DNA from: Nitrincola tibetensis
Lineage (GTDB): Bacteria > Pseudomonadota > Gammaproteobacteria > Pseudomonadales > Balneatricaceae
NCBI RefSeq assembly: GCF_003284585.1
Contig: NZ_QKRX01000002.1
Span: 310,001-374,000 of the forward strand
Length of the DNA: 64,000 nucleotides
Direction of reading: 5' to 3'
This document shows positions 36,226 through 45,273 of this stretch, in pieces. The position numbers were made by a program, and so were the translations under genes. Numbering within the stretch: position 1 is the stretch's first letter; every line of letters starts with the position of its first letter. Below the pieces are notes generated by a model, which saw nothing but the letters and a program-made list of their open reading frames with translations, was not told the DNA's origin and searched no databases.

Positions 36226-37263
36226 CTATCCTCCTGGCGAAGAGCGATAATCACTGCGACGATTGCGCTGATAGCGATTAACGGCATTGTTATGTTCACG
36301 CAATGTTCGTGAAAAATGATGGGTGCCATCGCCTTTCGCGACAAAATATAGCTCATCACCTTCTTCTGGATTCAAAGCCGCCGTAATCGCTTCTCGACCC
36401 ACCATTGAGATAGGTGTCGGCGGCAGAGCCGGAATTGTATAGGTGTTCCAAGGTGTAGGTCTTTGCAAATCGGCACGCGTGATTCGTCCCTTATAGGCAT
36501 CTCCCATGCCATAAATGACCGTAGGGTCGGTTTGCAAACGCATCCCTAAATTCAAACGTCGCACAAACACCCCTGCAATTCGAGGGCGCTCACTCGGCAC
36601 ACCTGTTTCTTTTTCAATAATAGAGGCCATAATCAATGCTTCATAGGCAGAACGGTAAGGTAAACCTTCTGCGGCAAGTTCCCACTGCTGATCTAAAAAG
36701 CCATGAAGCGCTTGATAGGCGCGCCTTAGTAAATCAATATCACGACTGCCACGATTAAATTGATACGTCTCGGCTAGAAACTGCCCCTCAGCTGCCACCC
36801 CTTCAGGAGCGCCCAACAATGCCATCAGCTCAGCCTCTGACAGGCCCTCAAGGGTCGAAACGAAGCGACCATCAGCGGCTATTGCAGCAAGCAGCTGTTT
36901 AAACGTATGCCCCTCGACCAACGTAAAGTAATGCGCCACCACCTCGCCTCTGTTCATTTTTTCAAGCACGTCTTGCAACGACTGTCCTGGCTGTATTTCA
37001 TACTCACCCGCACGAATAGCCGTGATTTCAGGATTCAGACGAACATACACACGCATAAGGTCCAAGTGTTCAATCCAGCCTCGCTCATGCAACTGCTGCA
37101 TCAACTGCATGAAACTGGTACCACTTGGCACATTGAAGTACTCGCTTTCCGTCAGGGGTAAAGGCTGCAAAACTTGCTTTTTAGATGCATCAAGCACCCA
37201 GAGCACGACTCCTGCAGCCAAAAGCACTCCTAAAATAACAACTAAAAAAAATTTTTTTAACAT
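36226..37263 (-). CDS. mltG: Endolytic murein transglycosylase MltG
   Basis: MltG cuts nascent glycan strands and so sets their length. The 345-residue protein has one N-terminal membrane anchor (about 4-24), a LysM-like region, and the YceG catalytic domain with the glutamate in ASIIEKETG near residue 217, followed by LQTDPTVIYGMG and TPWNTYTIPALPPTPI. It overlaps the pabC stop and lies five bases before tmk. Confidence 0.95.
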   Translation of the reverse strand: MLKKFFLVVILGVLLAAGVVLWVLDASKKQVLQPLPLTESEYFNVPSGTSFMQLMQQLHERGWIEHLDLMRVYVRLNPEITAIRAGEYEIQPGQSLQDVLEKMNRGEVVAHYFTLVEGHTFKQLLAAIAADGRFVSTLEGLSEAELMALLGAPEGVAAEGQFLAETYQFNRGSRDIDLLRRAYQALHGFLDQQWELAAEGLPYRSAYEALIMASIIEKETGVPSERPRIAGVFVRRLNLGMRLQTDPTVIYGMGDAYKGRITRADLQRPTPWNTYTIPALPPTPISMVGREAITAALNPEEGDELYFVAKGDGTHHFSRTLREHNNAVNRYQRNRRSDYRSSPGG

Positions 37264-38087
37264 ACGCGGTAACTTGCCTCTAACAATGCCTGTAATTTAC
37301 GTGTGACAGGTCCAATGACAAACGAATGGGGCGACAGTTCCACCAGCGGCCAAATACCAATGAGACTGTTACAAAAAAAGATCTCATCTGAAGCAAGCAG
37401 ATCTTCCAGATGATATCGCCCCTCATGTAAAACAAATCCTTCGCGCTCAGCTAGGTGGATTAAATGCTGACGCATCACTCCCCAAACACCACAACGGTCC
37501 AAACTCGGCGTATGGAGCTCCCCTGCCTTCACCATGAACAGATTGCTCATGGTGCCTTCAATAATGTAATCATCGATATCACAGACGATTCCTTCTTGAA
37601 GGTCTGCTGTCTGCCACTCTGAGCGCGCCAGAACCTGCTCTAATCGATTTAAGTGTTTCATCCCTGCCAAGCCAGGCGATATACCTAAACGCTGCTGGCA
37701 AAGCATTGCTTTGATGCCCATGCGCTCAGGCTGGTTGGGGTAAACTGAAGGAGGTAAATATTGAAGAATTCGTGTGGGAACAATTCTATCAGGCATTCGG
37801 TAGCCTCTTAAGCCCTCCCCACAGGTTATCGTAATGCGCAACACACCCGTCTGATCCGGCAAGAATCCACGAATATCTTGCTCAATTGCATCAATCACTG
37901 ATTGAAAAGGAATACCAAGACGCTCGCAACTCATCATCAGTCGCTGTCGGTGCAATGACCACAACAAAGCCGTGCCTTGCACTATAGGCAAAGTTTCAAA
38001 AATCCCGTGACCGTAACTCAAACCACGATCTGTTACGCTAATGTGTTCAGCAGGAACGCCATTTACCCAACAAGATGATTGCATCAT
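37257..38087 (-). CDS. pabC: 4-amino-4-deoxychorismate lyase
   Basis: This PLP enzyme releases pyruvate to give 4-aminobenzoate for folate. The 276-residue protein of the class IV aminotransferase fold begins CWVNGVPAEHISVTDRGLSYG, has the PLP lysine in GMKHLNRLEQV near residue 144, and EGTMSNLFMV near 176. The pabC-mltG-tmk-holB order is standard. Confidence 0.93.
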   Translation of the reverse strand: MMQSSCWVNGVPAEHISVTDRGLSYGHGIFETLPIVQGTALLWSLHRQRLMMSCERLGIPFQSVIDAIEQDIRGFLPDQTGVLRITITCGEGLRGYRMPDRIVPTRILQYLPPSVYPNQPERMGIKAMLCQQRLGISPGLAGMKHLNRLEQVLARSEWQTADLQEGIVCDIDDYIIEGTMSNLFMVKAGELHTPSLDRCGVWGVMRQHLIHLAEREGFVLHEGRYHLEDLLASDEIFFCNSLIGIWPLVELSPHSFVIGPVTRKLQALLEASYRVC

Positions 38088-38108
38088 TTAGAATCGACTT
38101 AAAATGAC

Positions 38109-38134
38109 GGCAGAACTGAGTACTCAGTTCTGCC
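38109..38134 (-). terminator. Perfect 26-base palindrome after fabF, probable terminator
   Basis: GGCAGAACTGAG-TA-CTCAGTTCTGCC lies about 45 bases after the fabF stop. On the minus strand it is followed by GTCATTTT. It probably reduces transcription from the highly expressed fatty-acid genes into pabC. Confidence 0.6.
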
Positions 38135-38178
38135 GCTCAAATATAATGGGAGCACGCCACTAGGATAGCGACGTGAAC

Positions 38179-39417
38179 CTAGAGTTTTTTAAAGATTAAA
38201 GTGCCGTTGGTTCCACCGAAACCAAACGAGTTGGACATTGCTGCCTCAATTTTGCAAGGCTGCGCATGGTGAGCAACATAGTTTAGATCGCAACCTTTGG
38301 ATGGATTGTCCAGGTTTATTGTCGGCGGTGCGACTTGATCACGGAGCGCCAAAACTGAAAATGCCGCTTCCACAGCTCCTGCTGCACCCAATAAATGGCC
38401 AATCATCGACTTTGTTGAACTCATACGGACTTGATCTGCGAACGAACCTAAGACACGCTTAGCTGCATTCGATTCAGCAATATCACCCGCAGGAGTCGAG
38501 GTGCCATGAGCATTGATATAATGAATAGCGTCCGCATTTAAGCCTGCATCGCGAATAGCATTGTTCATCGACAAGGCTGCACCCGAACCATCTTCAGGAG
38601 GAGCAGTCATGTGGAAGGCATCATCACTCATTCCGAAACCGGCTATCTCACAGTAAATGTGAGCGCGGCGCGCCTTAGCATGCTCGTACTCTTCAAGAAC
38701 CAAAATACCCGCACCTTCTCCCAATACAAATCCATCACGGTCTCTGTCCCATGGACGACTCGCCGCTTCCGGATTGTCATTACGAGTGGACAAGGCACGC
38801 GCAGCTGAAAAGCCCGCAACACCTAAAGGCGTTGTTGCCATCTCTGCACCACCCGCAAACATGACATCAGCATCTCCATACTGGATCATACGCATAGCAT
38901 GACCAATATTATGCGTTCCTGATGTACAAGCTGTTGTAATGGCGATATTAGGACCTTTAAGGCCAAACTTGATTGCCAAATTACCAGCAATCATATTAAT
39001 AATGCTACCAGGAACAAAAAAAGGTGACACGCGTCGTGGACCAGATGCGTTCAAGACATTATGTGTCTCTTCAATCATCGGCAAACCACCGATGCCCGAC
39101 CCTATAGCACAACCTATGCGTCCAGCATTTTCATCAGTTACTTCTAGACCTGAATCTTCAAAGGCTTGAATGGCCGCAACCATGCCATATTGAATAAACA
39201 AATCCATTTTACGTGCTTCCTTCACGTTCATGTAAGGCGATAAGTCAAAATTCTTAACAGATGCGGAAAAGCGGGTATTAAAGGCTGAGGCATCAAAATG
39301 ACTGATGTGCTGCGCACCACTTTTCCCGGCTAGAATATTGTCCCACGTATCCTTAACAGTGTTACCGACGGGGGTCAACAGACCTAGCCCGGTGACAACC
39401 ACTCTTTTGCGAGACAT
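38179..39417 (-). CDS. fabF: 3-oxoacyl-ACP synthase II (KASII)
   Basis: FabF elongates acyl chains by condensing malonyl-ACP with acyl-ACP. The 412-residue thiolase-fold enzyme has the nucleophilic cysteine in [11 protein letters not shown] near residue 164, histidines in [11 protein letters not shown] near 304 and [14 protein letters not shown] near 340, and the closing [10 protein letters not shown]. It is full length. It follows acpP as in most bacteria. Confidence 0.96.
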   Translation of the reverse strand: MSRKRVVVTGLGLLTPVGNTVKDTWDNILAGKSGAQHISHFDASAFNTRFSASVKNFDLSPYMNVKEARKMDLFIQYGMVAAIQAFEDSGLEVTDENAGRIGCAIGSGIGGLPMIEETHNVLNASGPRRVSPFFVPGSIINMIAGNLAIKFGLKGPNIAITTACTSGTHNIGHAMRMIQYGDADVMFAGGAEMATTPLGVAGFSAARALSTRNDNPEAASRPWDRDRDGFVLGEGAGILVLEEYEHAKARRAHIYCEIAGFGMSDDAFHMTAPPEDGSGAALSMNNAIRDAGLNADAIHYINAHGTSTPAGDIAESNAAKRVLGSFADQVRMSSTKSMIGHLLGAAGAVEAAFSVLALRDQVAPPTINLDNPSKGCDLNYVAHHAQPCKIEAAMSNSFGFGGTNGTLIFKKL

Positions 39418-39448
39418 GAGATCCTCCAGAAATTCCGGCTATTAATAG

Positions 39449-39486
39449 AAAAGCCGCACTATACAGCAAATATAGATGCGGCTTTT
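39449..39486 (-). terminator. Hairpin between acpP and fabF, attenuator-type terminator
   Basis: On the minus strand AAAAGCCGCA (39477-39486) pairs with TGCGGCTTTT (39449-39458) across an 18-base loop, followed by CTATTAAT. It lies 27 bases after the acpP stop. Partial termination here would keep acyl carrier protein in excess over FabF. Confidence 0.65.
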
Positions 39487-39512
39487 CGGCTAAACCTTGC
39501 GGGATAGATTAC

Positions 39513-39746
39513 TTACTGATGCGCGTTGATGTAATCGATCGCTAGCTGAACAGTGGTAATTTTTTCTGCTTCCTCATCAGGAATCTCAGTTTCAAATTCC
39601 TCTTCCAGTGCCATCACTAGCTCAACAGTATCGAGCGAGTCAGCGCCCAGGTCTTCGACAAAAGAAGCACTGTTCACGACTTCTTCTTCTTTTACACCCA
39701 GCTGCTCTGCGATGATTTTCTTAACGCGCTCTTCAATATTACTCAT
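39513..39746 (-). CDS. acpP: Acyl carrier protein
   Basis: An acidic protein of 77 residues with the phosphopantetheine-bearing serine in [14 protein letters not shown] (Ser about 37). It is the central carrier of fatty-acid synthesis. An AGGAAGAG ribosome-binding sequence precedes the ATG. The 168-base upstream gap suggests its own promoter in addition to read-through from fabG. Confidence 0.97.
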   Translation of the reverse strand: MSNIEERVKKIIAEQLGVKEEEVVNSASFVEDLGADSLDTVELVMALEEEFETEIPDEEAEKITTVQLAIDYINAHQ

Positions 39747-39799
39747 ATCTCTTCCTATTTAACTTTATGACACCATCACATCCCAAGATGCGAGACGCA

Positions 39800-39829
39800 A
39801 TTTTATTAGAACCGATAACACTCTAGCAA
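39800..39829 (-). promoter_or_regulatory. Possible promoter for acpP
   Basis: On the minus strand TTGCTA (39824-39829) and TAAAAT (39800-39805) are 18 bases apart, about 55 bases before the acpP start. The gap between fabG and acpP is the longest within this operon, which favours an internal promoter. Confidence 0.4.
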
Positions 39830-39914
39830 GCGTGTCGACGGATTTAGTTATTGCTGATCGACAATTATCAACATCTGTACACAAAAAACAATTCTTTAAC
39901 GCGAATAATGTACA

Positions 39915-40673
39915 TCAAGACATGTACATGCCACCATTGACATGAATCGTCTCACCTGTTACGTAACTCCCACCCTCGCCCGCTAAGAAGCCAACAACCG
40001 ATGCGATTTCATTGGGTTGACCCAGTCGCGCCATAGGGATCTGTGCCTGAAGAGTGGCTTTGTGCTCTTCGGCCAATCCCGATGTCATATCTGTATCTAT
40101 AAAGCCAGGCGCTACACAGTTAACCGTAATATTACGAGAACCTATTTCTCTGGCCAACGCTCGAGAAAAGCCCTCTAGACCTGCTTTAGCAGCCGCGTAA
40201 TTCGCCTGACCTGCATTCCCCATTGAACCAACGACAGAGCTGATGCTGATTATACGTCCCCAGCGCGCTTTAGTCATGCCACGCAAGCAACCTTTTACTA
40301 AGCGATAACTAGAACTTAAGTTGGTATTGATGACCGAATCCCACTCGTCGCTCTTCATGCGAAGCATGATATTATCACGAGTAATACCCGCATTATTCAC
40401 TAAAATCTCAATAACACCAAACTCATCGGCAATGCTCTTCAGGACGGCATCGACTGAGTCAGCAGACGCCACATCCAATACAAGCCCACGCCCGTTATTC
40501 CCTGATGCAGAAAGATAGGCACTAATTGCATCGGCACCTTGCTCACTGGTAGCCGTTCCGACTACGATCGCACCTTGAGCTGCTAAATTTTCAGCAATCG
40601 CTTTACCTATACCACGGGTTGCGCCAGTAACCAGCGCGACTTTACCTTCAATACTCATAAGACTTCCTGACAA
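39915..40673 (-). CDS. fabG: 3-oxoacyl-ACP reductase
   Basis: FabG reduces 3-ketoacyl-ACP with NADPH. The 252-residue short-chain dehydrogenase has the cofactor motif TGATRGIGKAI near residue 16, NNAGITRD near 92, the catalytic serine in ISSVVGSMG, and YAAAKAG near 157. Three bases separate it from fabD. Confidence 0.95.
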   Translation of the reverse strand: MSGSLMSIEGKVALVTGATRGIGKAIAENLAAQGAIVVGTATSEQGADAISAYLSASGNNGRGLVLDVASADSVDAVLKSIADEFGVIEILVNNAGITRDNIMLRMKSDEWDSVINTNLSSSYRLVKGCLRGMTKARWGRIISISSVVGSMGNAGQANYAAAKAGLEGFSRALAREIGSRNITVNCVAPGFIDTDMTSGLAEEHKATLQAQIPMARLGQPNEIASVVGFLAGEGGSYVTGETIHVNGGMYMS

Positions 40674-40676
40674 TCT

Positions 40677-41612
40677 TTATAAACTGAGTGCTTTTTCAAG
40701 ACCCGCCACATCACAGATTGAAACCACCTCAAGTGACCGATCAATTTTCTTATTAAGTCCACACAGCACTTTACCAGGGCCACATTCAATTAATGCGGTT
40801 ACTCCCATCTCGGACATTCGCTGAACTGAAGCCGTCCACAATACAGGATTATACAGTTGCGACAAGACATTCTTCTGCAAAACCACTAGATCTTCAGCTA
40901 TATTTGCATCAACATTTTGTACGATCGGTAAGTTCGGCGTTAAGAAATTTAAACGCTCGAAGGAGGCAGCCAATTCAACAGCCGCTGGCTTCATCAACTC
41001 ACAATGAGAGGGGACACTGACAGGCAGCGCAATTGCTCGCTTTGCACCTGACTCTTTACAAGCAAGAATCCCACGCTCAACAGCTGACTTCTCACCCGCA
41101 ATCACAACTTGACCCGGACAATTGAAGTTAACTGGCGCGACGACACCACCCTCCTTAGCGGCCTCTAAGCATGCCAATCTCACCGCTTCATCATCAAGCC
41201 CCAAAATTGCGGCCATGGCACCTGCACCCGGTGCAACAGCTTGCTGCATGAGCTCACCACGACGACGAACCAACAATACACCCTCTTCCAAGGTTAAAGC
41301 ACCTGCGCACACCAGAGCGGAATACTCACCTAGACTGTGCCCAGCGAACACAACAGGCTTTACTTCGCTTAACTGGGTCCATAGGCGCCACAAAGCCACG
41401 CTGGCGGTCAATAACGCTGGCTGTGTATTTTCAGTCGCATTTAGTACTGACTCTTCACCGCTTTGCACCATAGCCCACAGATCAAACCCAAGCGCTTCCG
41501 ATGACTGAGCAAAGGTTTCTTGAATAATAGGATAAAGAGCGGCCAACTCTGACAACATTCCAAGCTGTTGAGACCCCTGCCCTGGAAAAACAAAACCCAG
41601 CGTATTAGACAT
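40677..41612 (-). CDS. fabD: Malonyl-CoA:ACP transacylase
   Basis: FabD loads malonyl groups onto ACP. The 311-residue enzyme opens FVFPGQGSQQLGM, has the catalytic serine in GHSLGEYSALV near residue 92, and the histidine in VPSHCELM near 200. It sits directly after plsX. The fabH gene often found between plsX and fabD is not present. Confidence 0.96.
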   Translation of the reverse strand: MSNTLGFVFPGQGSQQLGMLSELAALYPIIQETFAQSSEALGFDLWAMVQSGEESVLNATENTQPALLTASVALWRLWTQLSEVKPVVFAGHSLGEYSALVCAGALTLEEGVLLVRRRGELMQQAVAPGAGAMAAILGLDDEAVRLACLEAAKEGGVVAPVNFNCPGQVVIAGEKSAVERGILACKESGAKRAIALPVSVPSHCELMKPAAVELAASFERLNFLTPNLPIVQNVDANIAEDLVVLQKNVLSQLYNPVLWTASVQRMSEMGVTALIECGPGKVLCGLNKKIDRSLEVVSICDVAGLEKALSL

Positions 41613-41687
41613 ATATTCCTCTTATCACCCACCACTGCCGACATAAGATCGACACGATTAACCGACTATTCTACACCTTACGACAGG

Positions 41688-42716
41688 CTATTCTCTAGAT
41701 AACTGACCCAATTGCGAGGCAATTGTATCACGGATACGTCCCGGCACATCAGTATGAATATCCTGGACGGCCTGAGAAATTGCACAAACAAAGTGATCTT
41801 GGTTTGCACCACCATGACTTTTAATAACAATACCTTGCAAGCCCAAAAAAGCAGCCCCATTACGACGGCCCGGATCAATCTGCTGCTGCAACTCTTTTAG
41901 GACGGGGCGCGCCAACCAACCTAGCATACGCCGATATATATTCTGAGAGAAATTGATTCGGAGTTTAGCCGCAATAAAACGTGCCAAACCTTCAGAGCTT
42001 TTTAAGGCAATATTACCCGTAAAACCATCACACACAATGACATCTGCACAATGATCAAATACTGAGTCTGCCTCAATAAAGCCGATGTAATTCAATTGAG
42101 GCTGCACCTTAAGTCGCTCTGCCGCCAAGCGCACCTGCTCATTACCCTTATAGGTTTCGGTGCCTATATTTAACAAGGCAACGCGGGGGCGCTCAATGCC
42201 TTCTACTGCCTTCACCATCCCGGAACCCATTAAAGCAAATTGCAATAAATGCTCAGCACTGCAATCCACATTCGCGCCCAAATCCAAGAGATAACAACAC
42301 CCCTCAGACGTTGGAACAGCACTAATAATGGCCGGACGATCAACCCCCGGCAACATTCCCAATGTTTTTCGGGAAAGCGCCATTAAGGCACCGGTATTTC
42401 CAGCACTCACGCAGGCAGAGACCGCCCCCTCATTCACCATCTGCAGGGCTTTTGCCATTGAGGAATTCTGACGATGTCGGAGTGCATAAGATGGCTTATC
42501 ATCCATCGAAACAAAATCTTGACAATCAATGACTGTGAGACGTTTTAACGAAACATTAGAATTAGCCAGCAAAGGATCTATTAAAGACGACTGACCAATT
42601 AAGTAGATATGCAGCTCAGGATGGAGTGCGAGGGCTTCAAGACAGGCAGGGACAGTGATGCGGGGACCGAAGTCCCCGCCCATTGTATCAACAGCGATAC
42701 TCAGTTTTAGAACCAA
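41688..42716 (-). CDS. plsX: Phosphate acyltransferase PlsX
   Basis: PlsX converts acyl-ACP to acyl-phosphate for phospholipid synthesis. The 342-residue protein has AVDTMGGDFGP near the start, the AGNTGALMALSR and LLDLGANVDC blocks, and VCDGFTGNIALKSSEG near 230. It follows rpmF by two bases, the usual arrangement. Confidence 0.95.
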   Translation of the reverse strand: MVLKLSIAVDTMGGDFGPRITVPACLEALALHPELHIYLIGQSSLIDPLLANSNVSLKRLTVIDCQDFVSMDDKPSYALRHRQNSSMAKALQMVNEGAVSACVSAGNTGALMALSRKTLGMLPGVDRPAIISAVPTSEGCCYLLDLGANVDCSAEHLLQFALMGSGMVKAVEGIERPRVALLNIGTETYKGNEQVRLAAERLKVQPQLNYIGFIEADSVFDHCADVIVCDGFTGNIALKSSEGLARFIAAKLRINFSQNIYRRMLGWLARPVLKELQQQIDPGRRNGAAFLGLQGIVIKSHGGANQDHFVCAISQAVQDIHTDVPGRIRDTIASQLGQLSRE

Positions 42717-42718
42717 GC

Positions 42719-42901
42719 TTACTCGTCGTCTTGCTTGGTAATAACCTGACGACCACGGTAGAAGCCATCAGCACTTACGTGGTGACGACGGTGTGTTTCG
42801 CCGGTAGTTGCATCAACTGCCAAAGTAGGACCCGTCAACGCATCGTGCGAGCGACGCATGTCGCGTCTTGAACGGGATTTTTTGTTCTGCTGTACTGCCA
42901 T
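42719..42901 (-). CDS. rpmF: 50S ribosomal protein L32
   Basis: A small basic protein (60 residues) beginning [20 protein letters not shown] and ending in a [12 protein letters not shown] stretch, characteristic of L32 (bL32). It has no zinc-binding cysteines, as in other gammaproteobacterial copies. It is preceded by yceD and followed by plsX. Confidence 0.97.
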   Translation of the reverse strand: MAVQQNKKSRSRRDMRRSHDALTGPTLAVDATTGETHRRHHVSADGFYRGRQVITKQDDE

Positions 42902-42919
42902 GGTAATAAAACTCCTGGT

Positions 42920-43444
42920 TTAACTCTTGTCAGCCTTGTTTTTTAACTGGGCTAACACACTAAAAGGGTTAGGTTTTTGTTGCTCTGGACTAACGGTCTC
43001 GGCCTCACCAAATGACATCTGCACACTGCAATCATGATGCAAAGGCACAGAAGGCAGCCCCAGAATTAATTCATCTTCAACCAAAGCAATTAGATCTGCA
43101 TCTTCATCTAGCATAAGAAGCGGATCATAATAACCCGGTAAGTTTCTGGCCTGCTCCTCATTGAGGACCACAGCAAGGCAGATCTCTTCATCAAGATCCA
43201 GTGCAACCGGTTCGAGGCAGCGCTGACAGGTCATAAATACTTTGGCCTGAACACTTCCTTTCACTGTTCGCAAATACTGTTCATCCGTTGAGAAATTCAA
43301 CTCAGCCTGAGCCGTACCTGCTTCTTGACATAAAAAAGAAACAAGACGGGGCATCGCTGAAAAATCAACGCTGCCAGTAATTTGCGCTTCCCGCTCAGCA
43401 AGCTTACGCGGGTCTGCTTTTTTGGGTAATTGACCGTTCGACAT
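42920..43444 (-). CDS. yceD: YceD (DUF177) family protein, upstream partner of rpmF
   Basis: A 174-residue protein with the family CxxC pair in FMTCQRCLEPVALDL near residue 75, followed by acidic VEDELILGLPSVPLH and a C-terminal KPNPFSVLAQLKNK. DUF177 proteins are linked to 23S rRNA or ribosome maturation. The N-terminus lines up with that of the family, so the ATG at 43444 is right, yet it lies only nine bases after a consensus -10 box and has no Shine-Dalgarno sequence. It is the first gene of the large lipid/replication operon. Confidence 0.93.
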   Translation of the reverse strand: MSNGQLPKKADPRKLAEREAQITGSVDFSAMPRLVSFLCQEAGTAQAELNFSTDEQYLRTVKGSVQAKVFMTCQRCLEPVALDLDEEICLAVVLNEEQARNLPGYYDPLLMLDEDADLIALVEDELILGLPSVPLHHDCSVQMSFGEAETVSPEQQKPNPFSVLAQLKNKADKS

Positions 43445-43453
43445 AAGCGCGCA

Positions 43454-43482
43454 ATTCTAGGCACTGAACGCCTTCGTGTCAA
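43454..43482 (-). promoter_or_regulatory. Near-consensus sigma-70 promoter of the yceD-rpmF-plsX-fab operon
   Basis: On the minus strand TTGACA (43477-43482) and TAGAAT (43454-43459) are 17 bases apart. The expected start of transcription is within two or three bases of the yceD ATG, implying a leaderless or nearly leaderless mRNA. Confidence 0.8.
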
Positions 43483-43559
43483 AGGGATTCAGGGCTTTCA
43501 TTCAATTAAATTGTGTTTATCATATTAATGTTGGTTATTTTATCAAAAAAAGGCTCTTT

Positions 43560-44141
43560 ATGAATAGAAACATCGTGCTTGCCTCTAGTTCACCTTACCG
43601 AAAAGCGTTACTTGATAAGCTAGGATTCGCTTATCGTTGCAGAAAGCCCGATGTAGACGAAACACCCTTCGCAAACGAATCGGCTGAAATGCTGGTCGCA
43701 AGGCTGTCGGCGTCCAAAGCAGAAGTACTCGCCTCTTTGTATCCAGACACCTTAATTATCGGCTCTGATCAAGTCGCGACGATCGATGGTGACATCTTGG
43801 GAAAACCTGGATCGAAAAACAATGCCGCTGAACAGCTAAAGCGCTTATCAGGCCGCTGCGTGCAGTTCTTAACTGGCCTATCCTTACACAATACGACGAC
43901 AGGCATCACACAAACGGAAGTCGTGCCTTTTAATGTGCACTTTAGACAGCTCACACCCTCCATGATCGACCGATACCTTGAACGAGAACAGCCATTTGAT
44001 TGCGCAGGTAGCTTTAAATCTGAAGGATTGGGAATTGTTTTATTTGATAGACTCGAAGGCGATGACCCCAATACGCTCATTGGGCTCCCTCTTATTCGCT
44101 TGGCACGAATGCTTGAAAACGAAGGCGTCGAGATTCTTTGA
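43560..44141 (+). CDS. yceF: Maf-family nucleotide pyrophosphatase (YceF, 7-methyl-GTP type)
   Basis: A 193-residue house-cleaning enzyme that hydrolyses non-canonical nucleotides. It has the Maf opening IVLASSSPYRKALLDKLG, the DVDETP motif near residue 33, IIGSDQVATIDG near 67 with the catalytic aspartate, and CAGSFKSEGLG near 147. The pattern fits the YceF subgroup (m7GTP pyrophosphatase) rather than YhdE. An ATG at 43560 with AAGG upstream is preferred over an earlier in-frame start. The gene is divergent from yceD, as in E. coli. Confidence 0.92.
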   Translation: MNRNIVLASSSPYRKALLDKLGFAYRCRKPDVDETPFANESAEMLVARLSASKAEVLASLYPDTLIIGSDQVATIDGDILGKPGSKNNAAEQLKRLSGRCVQFLTGLSLHNTTTGITQTEVVPFNVHFRQLTPSMIDRYLEREQPFDCAGSFKSEGLGIVLFDRLEGDDPNTLIGLPLIRLARMLENEGVEIL

Positions 44142-44144
44142 GAT

Positions 44145-44166
44145 GTCTCGCCCATATGGGCGAGAC
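44145..44166. terminator. Perfect 22-base palindrome between convergent yceF and sppA
   Basis: GTCTCGCCCAT/ATGGGCGAGAC is perfectly self-complementary and lies between two convergent genes 49 bases apart. No T-run follows on either strand, so it is a terminator-like hairpin whose strength is uncertain. Confidence 0.5.
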
Positions 44167-44190
44167 TCTACAACAACGAACCTAAGGCCA

Positions 44191-45261
44191 TTAGTTCAAT
44201 TGAGGTACCAATTGAACACTCAACTGCTGACTCAAGTGCTTGGCAATCGAAAGCCCAAGGCGATCAAACACTCGATCAAATGGCGATGGCTGATGCGTAT
44301 AATTAACCATATGCGGAACATTTACGACCTCTCGAGCAACGTAACTACTGCTACCAAGACCGTCTATCAATCCCAACTCTAAGGCTTGCTCACCACTCCA
44401 GATAAAACCGGTATACAATTGAGACGTATCGACCAATCGATCTCCGCGCCCCTCTTCAACCACAGCAATAAACTGTCGATGGGTTGTATCCAAAACCGTT
44501 TGCCAGAAGGCTTTATCGTCTTCTTTCAGGGGACTAAACGGATCTAAAAAGGCCTTATTTTCACCCGCCGTCAAAGTTCTCCGCTCGATTCCCATACGCT
44601 CAATCAGATCAGTAAAACCGAAGCCTGAGGATGTCACCCCAATAGAACCCACTAAGCTTGCCTTATCCGCATAAATTTCATCTGCCGCAACCGCAATATA
44701 GTAGCCACCCGATGCGCCCAAATCGGTGATCACAGCATAGACTTTTTTATCCGGATGCAACGCACGCAAGCGTTTAATTTCGTCATTGATATACCCTGCT
44801 TGAACTGGGCTACCTCCAGGACTGTTTATACGCAGAATAACCGCCCGACTTTGGCTGGCTGAAAACGCATTGCGCAGGGCCGTTACCACATTGTCTGCGC
44901 TGGCATCGGCACCGTCAGCAATCACTCCAGACACCTCAATGAGCGCTACATGCTCTTTTCGTTCTACACTATCTTTAGCGCCTGAAAAGTCTTTGCTGAT
45001 AAAAAAGATAGCCAAGAGTGCCAACAAATAGCTAAACGTTAAAAGTTTAAAGAAAATTCCCCAACGCCTTGAACGACGCTGCTCAACATTCAGAGATGAC
45101 ACGATTTTTTCAATCAAACGCCACTCTTTACTATTCGTATCCACGGCTGCTTTTTCTAAGGTTTTTTCCAGCTTTACATCTGGCTTAGCCTCTGCGAATG
45201 CTTTGTCCAAAGTCTCTGCTCTAGACTGCTGATCTGGATCATCCCAATGATTATTGCTCAC
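44191..45261 (-). CDS. sppA: S49-family signal peptide peptidase SppA (short form)
   Basis: A 356-residue membrane protease. About 65 soluble residues precede one membrane span (about 70-90). The serine nucleophile lies in DLGASGGYYIAVAADEIYAD near residue 183, and the general-base lysine in AGENKAFLDPFSPL near 235, matching the Ser-Lys dyad of SppA. It degrades cleaved signal peptides in the inner membrane. It follows a HAD phosphatase gene, an arrangement also seen in Pseudomonas. Confidence 0.92.
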   Translation of the reverse strand: MSNNHWDDPDQQSRAETLDKAFAEAKPDVKLEKTLEKAAVDTNSKEWRLIEKIVSSLNVEQRRSRRWGIFFKLLTFSYLLALLAIFFISKDFSGAKDSVERKEHVALIEVSGVIADGADASADNVVTALRNAFSASQSRAVILRINSPGGSPVQAGYINDEIKRLRALHPDKKVYAVITDLGASGGYYIAVAADEIYADKASLVGSIGVTSSGFGFTDLIERMGIERRTLTAGENKAFLDPFSPLKEDDKAFWQTVLDTTHRQFIAVVEEGRGDRLVDTSQLYTGFIWSGEQALELGLIDGLGSSSYVAREVVNVPHMVNYTHQPSPFDRVFDRLGLSIAKHLSQQLSVQLVPQLN

Positions 45262-45273
45262 GTAAATCTCCTT

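Noticed and set aside
43978-44382. 134-aa open frame spanning the end of yceF and the start of the sppA 3' region
   Set aside because: It overlaps two well supported convergent genes and the hairpin between them.
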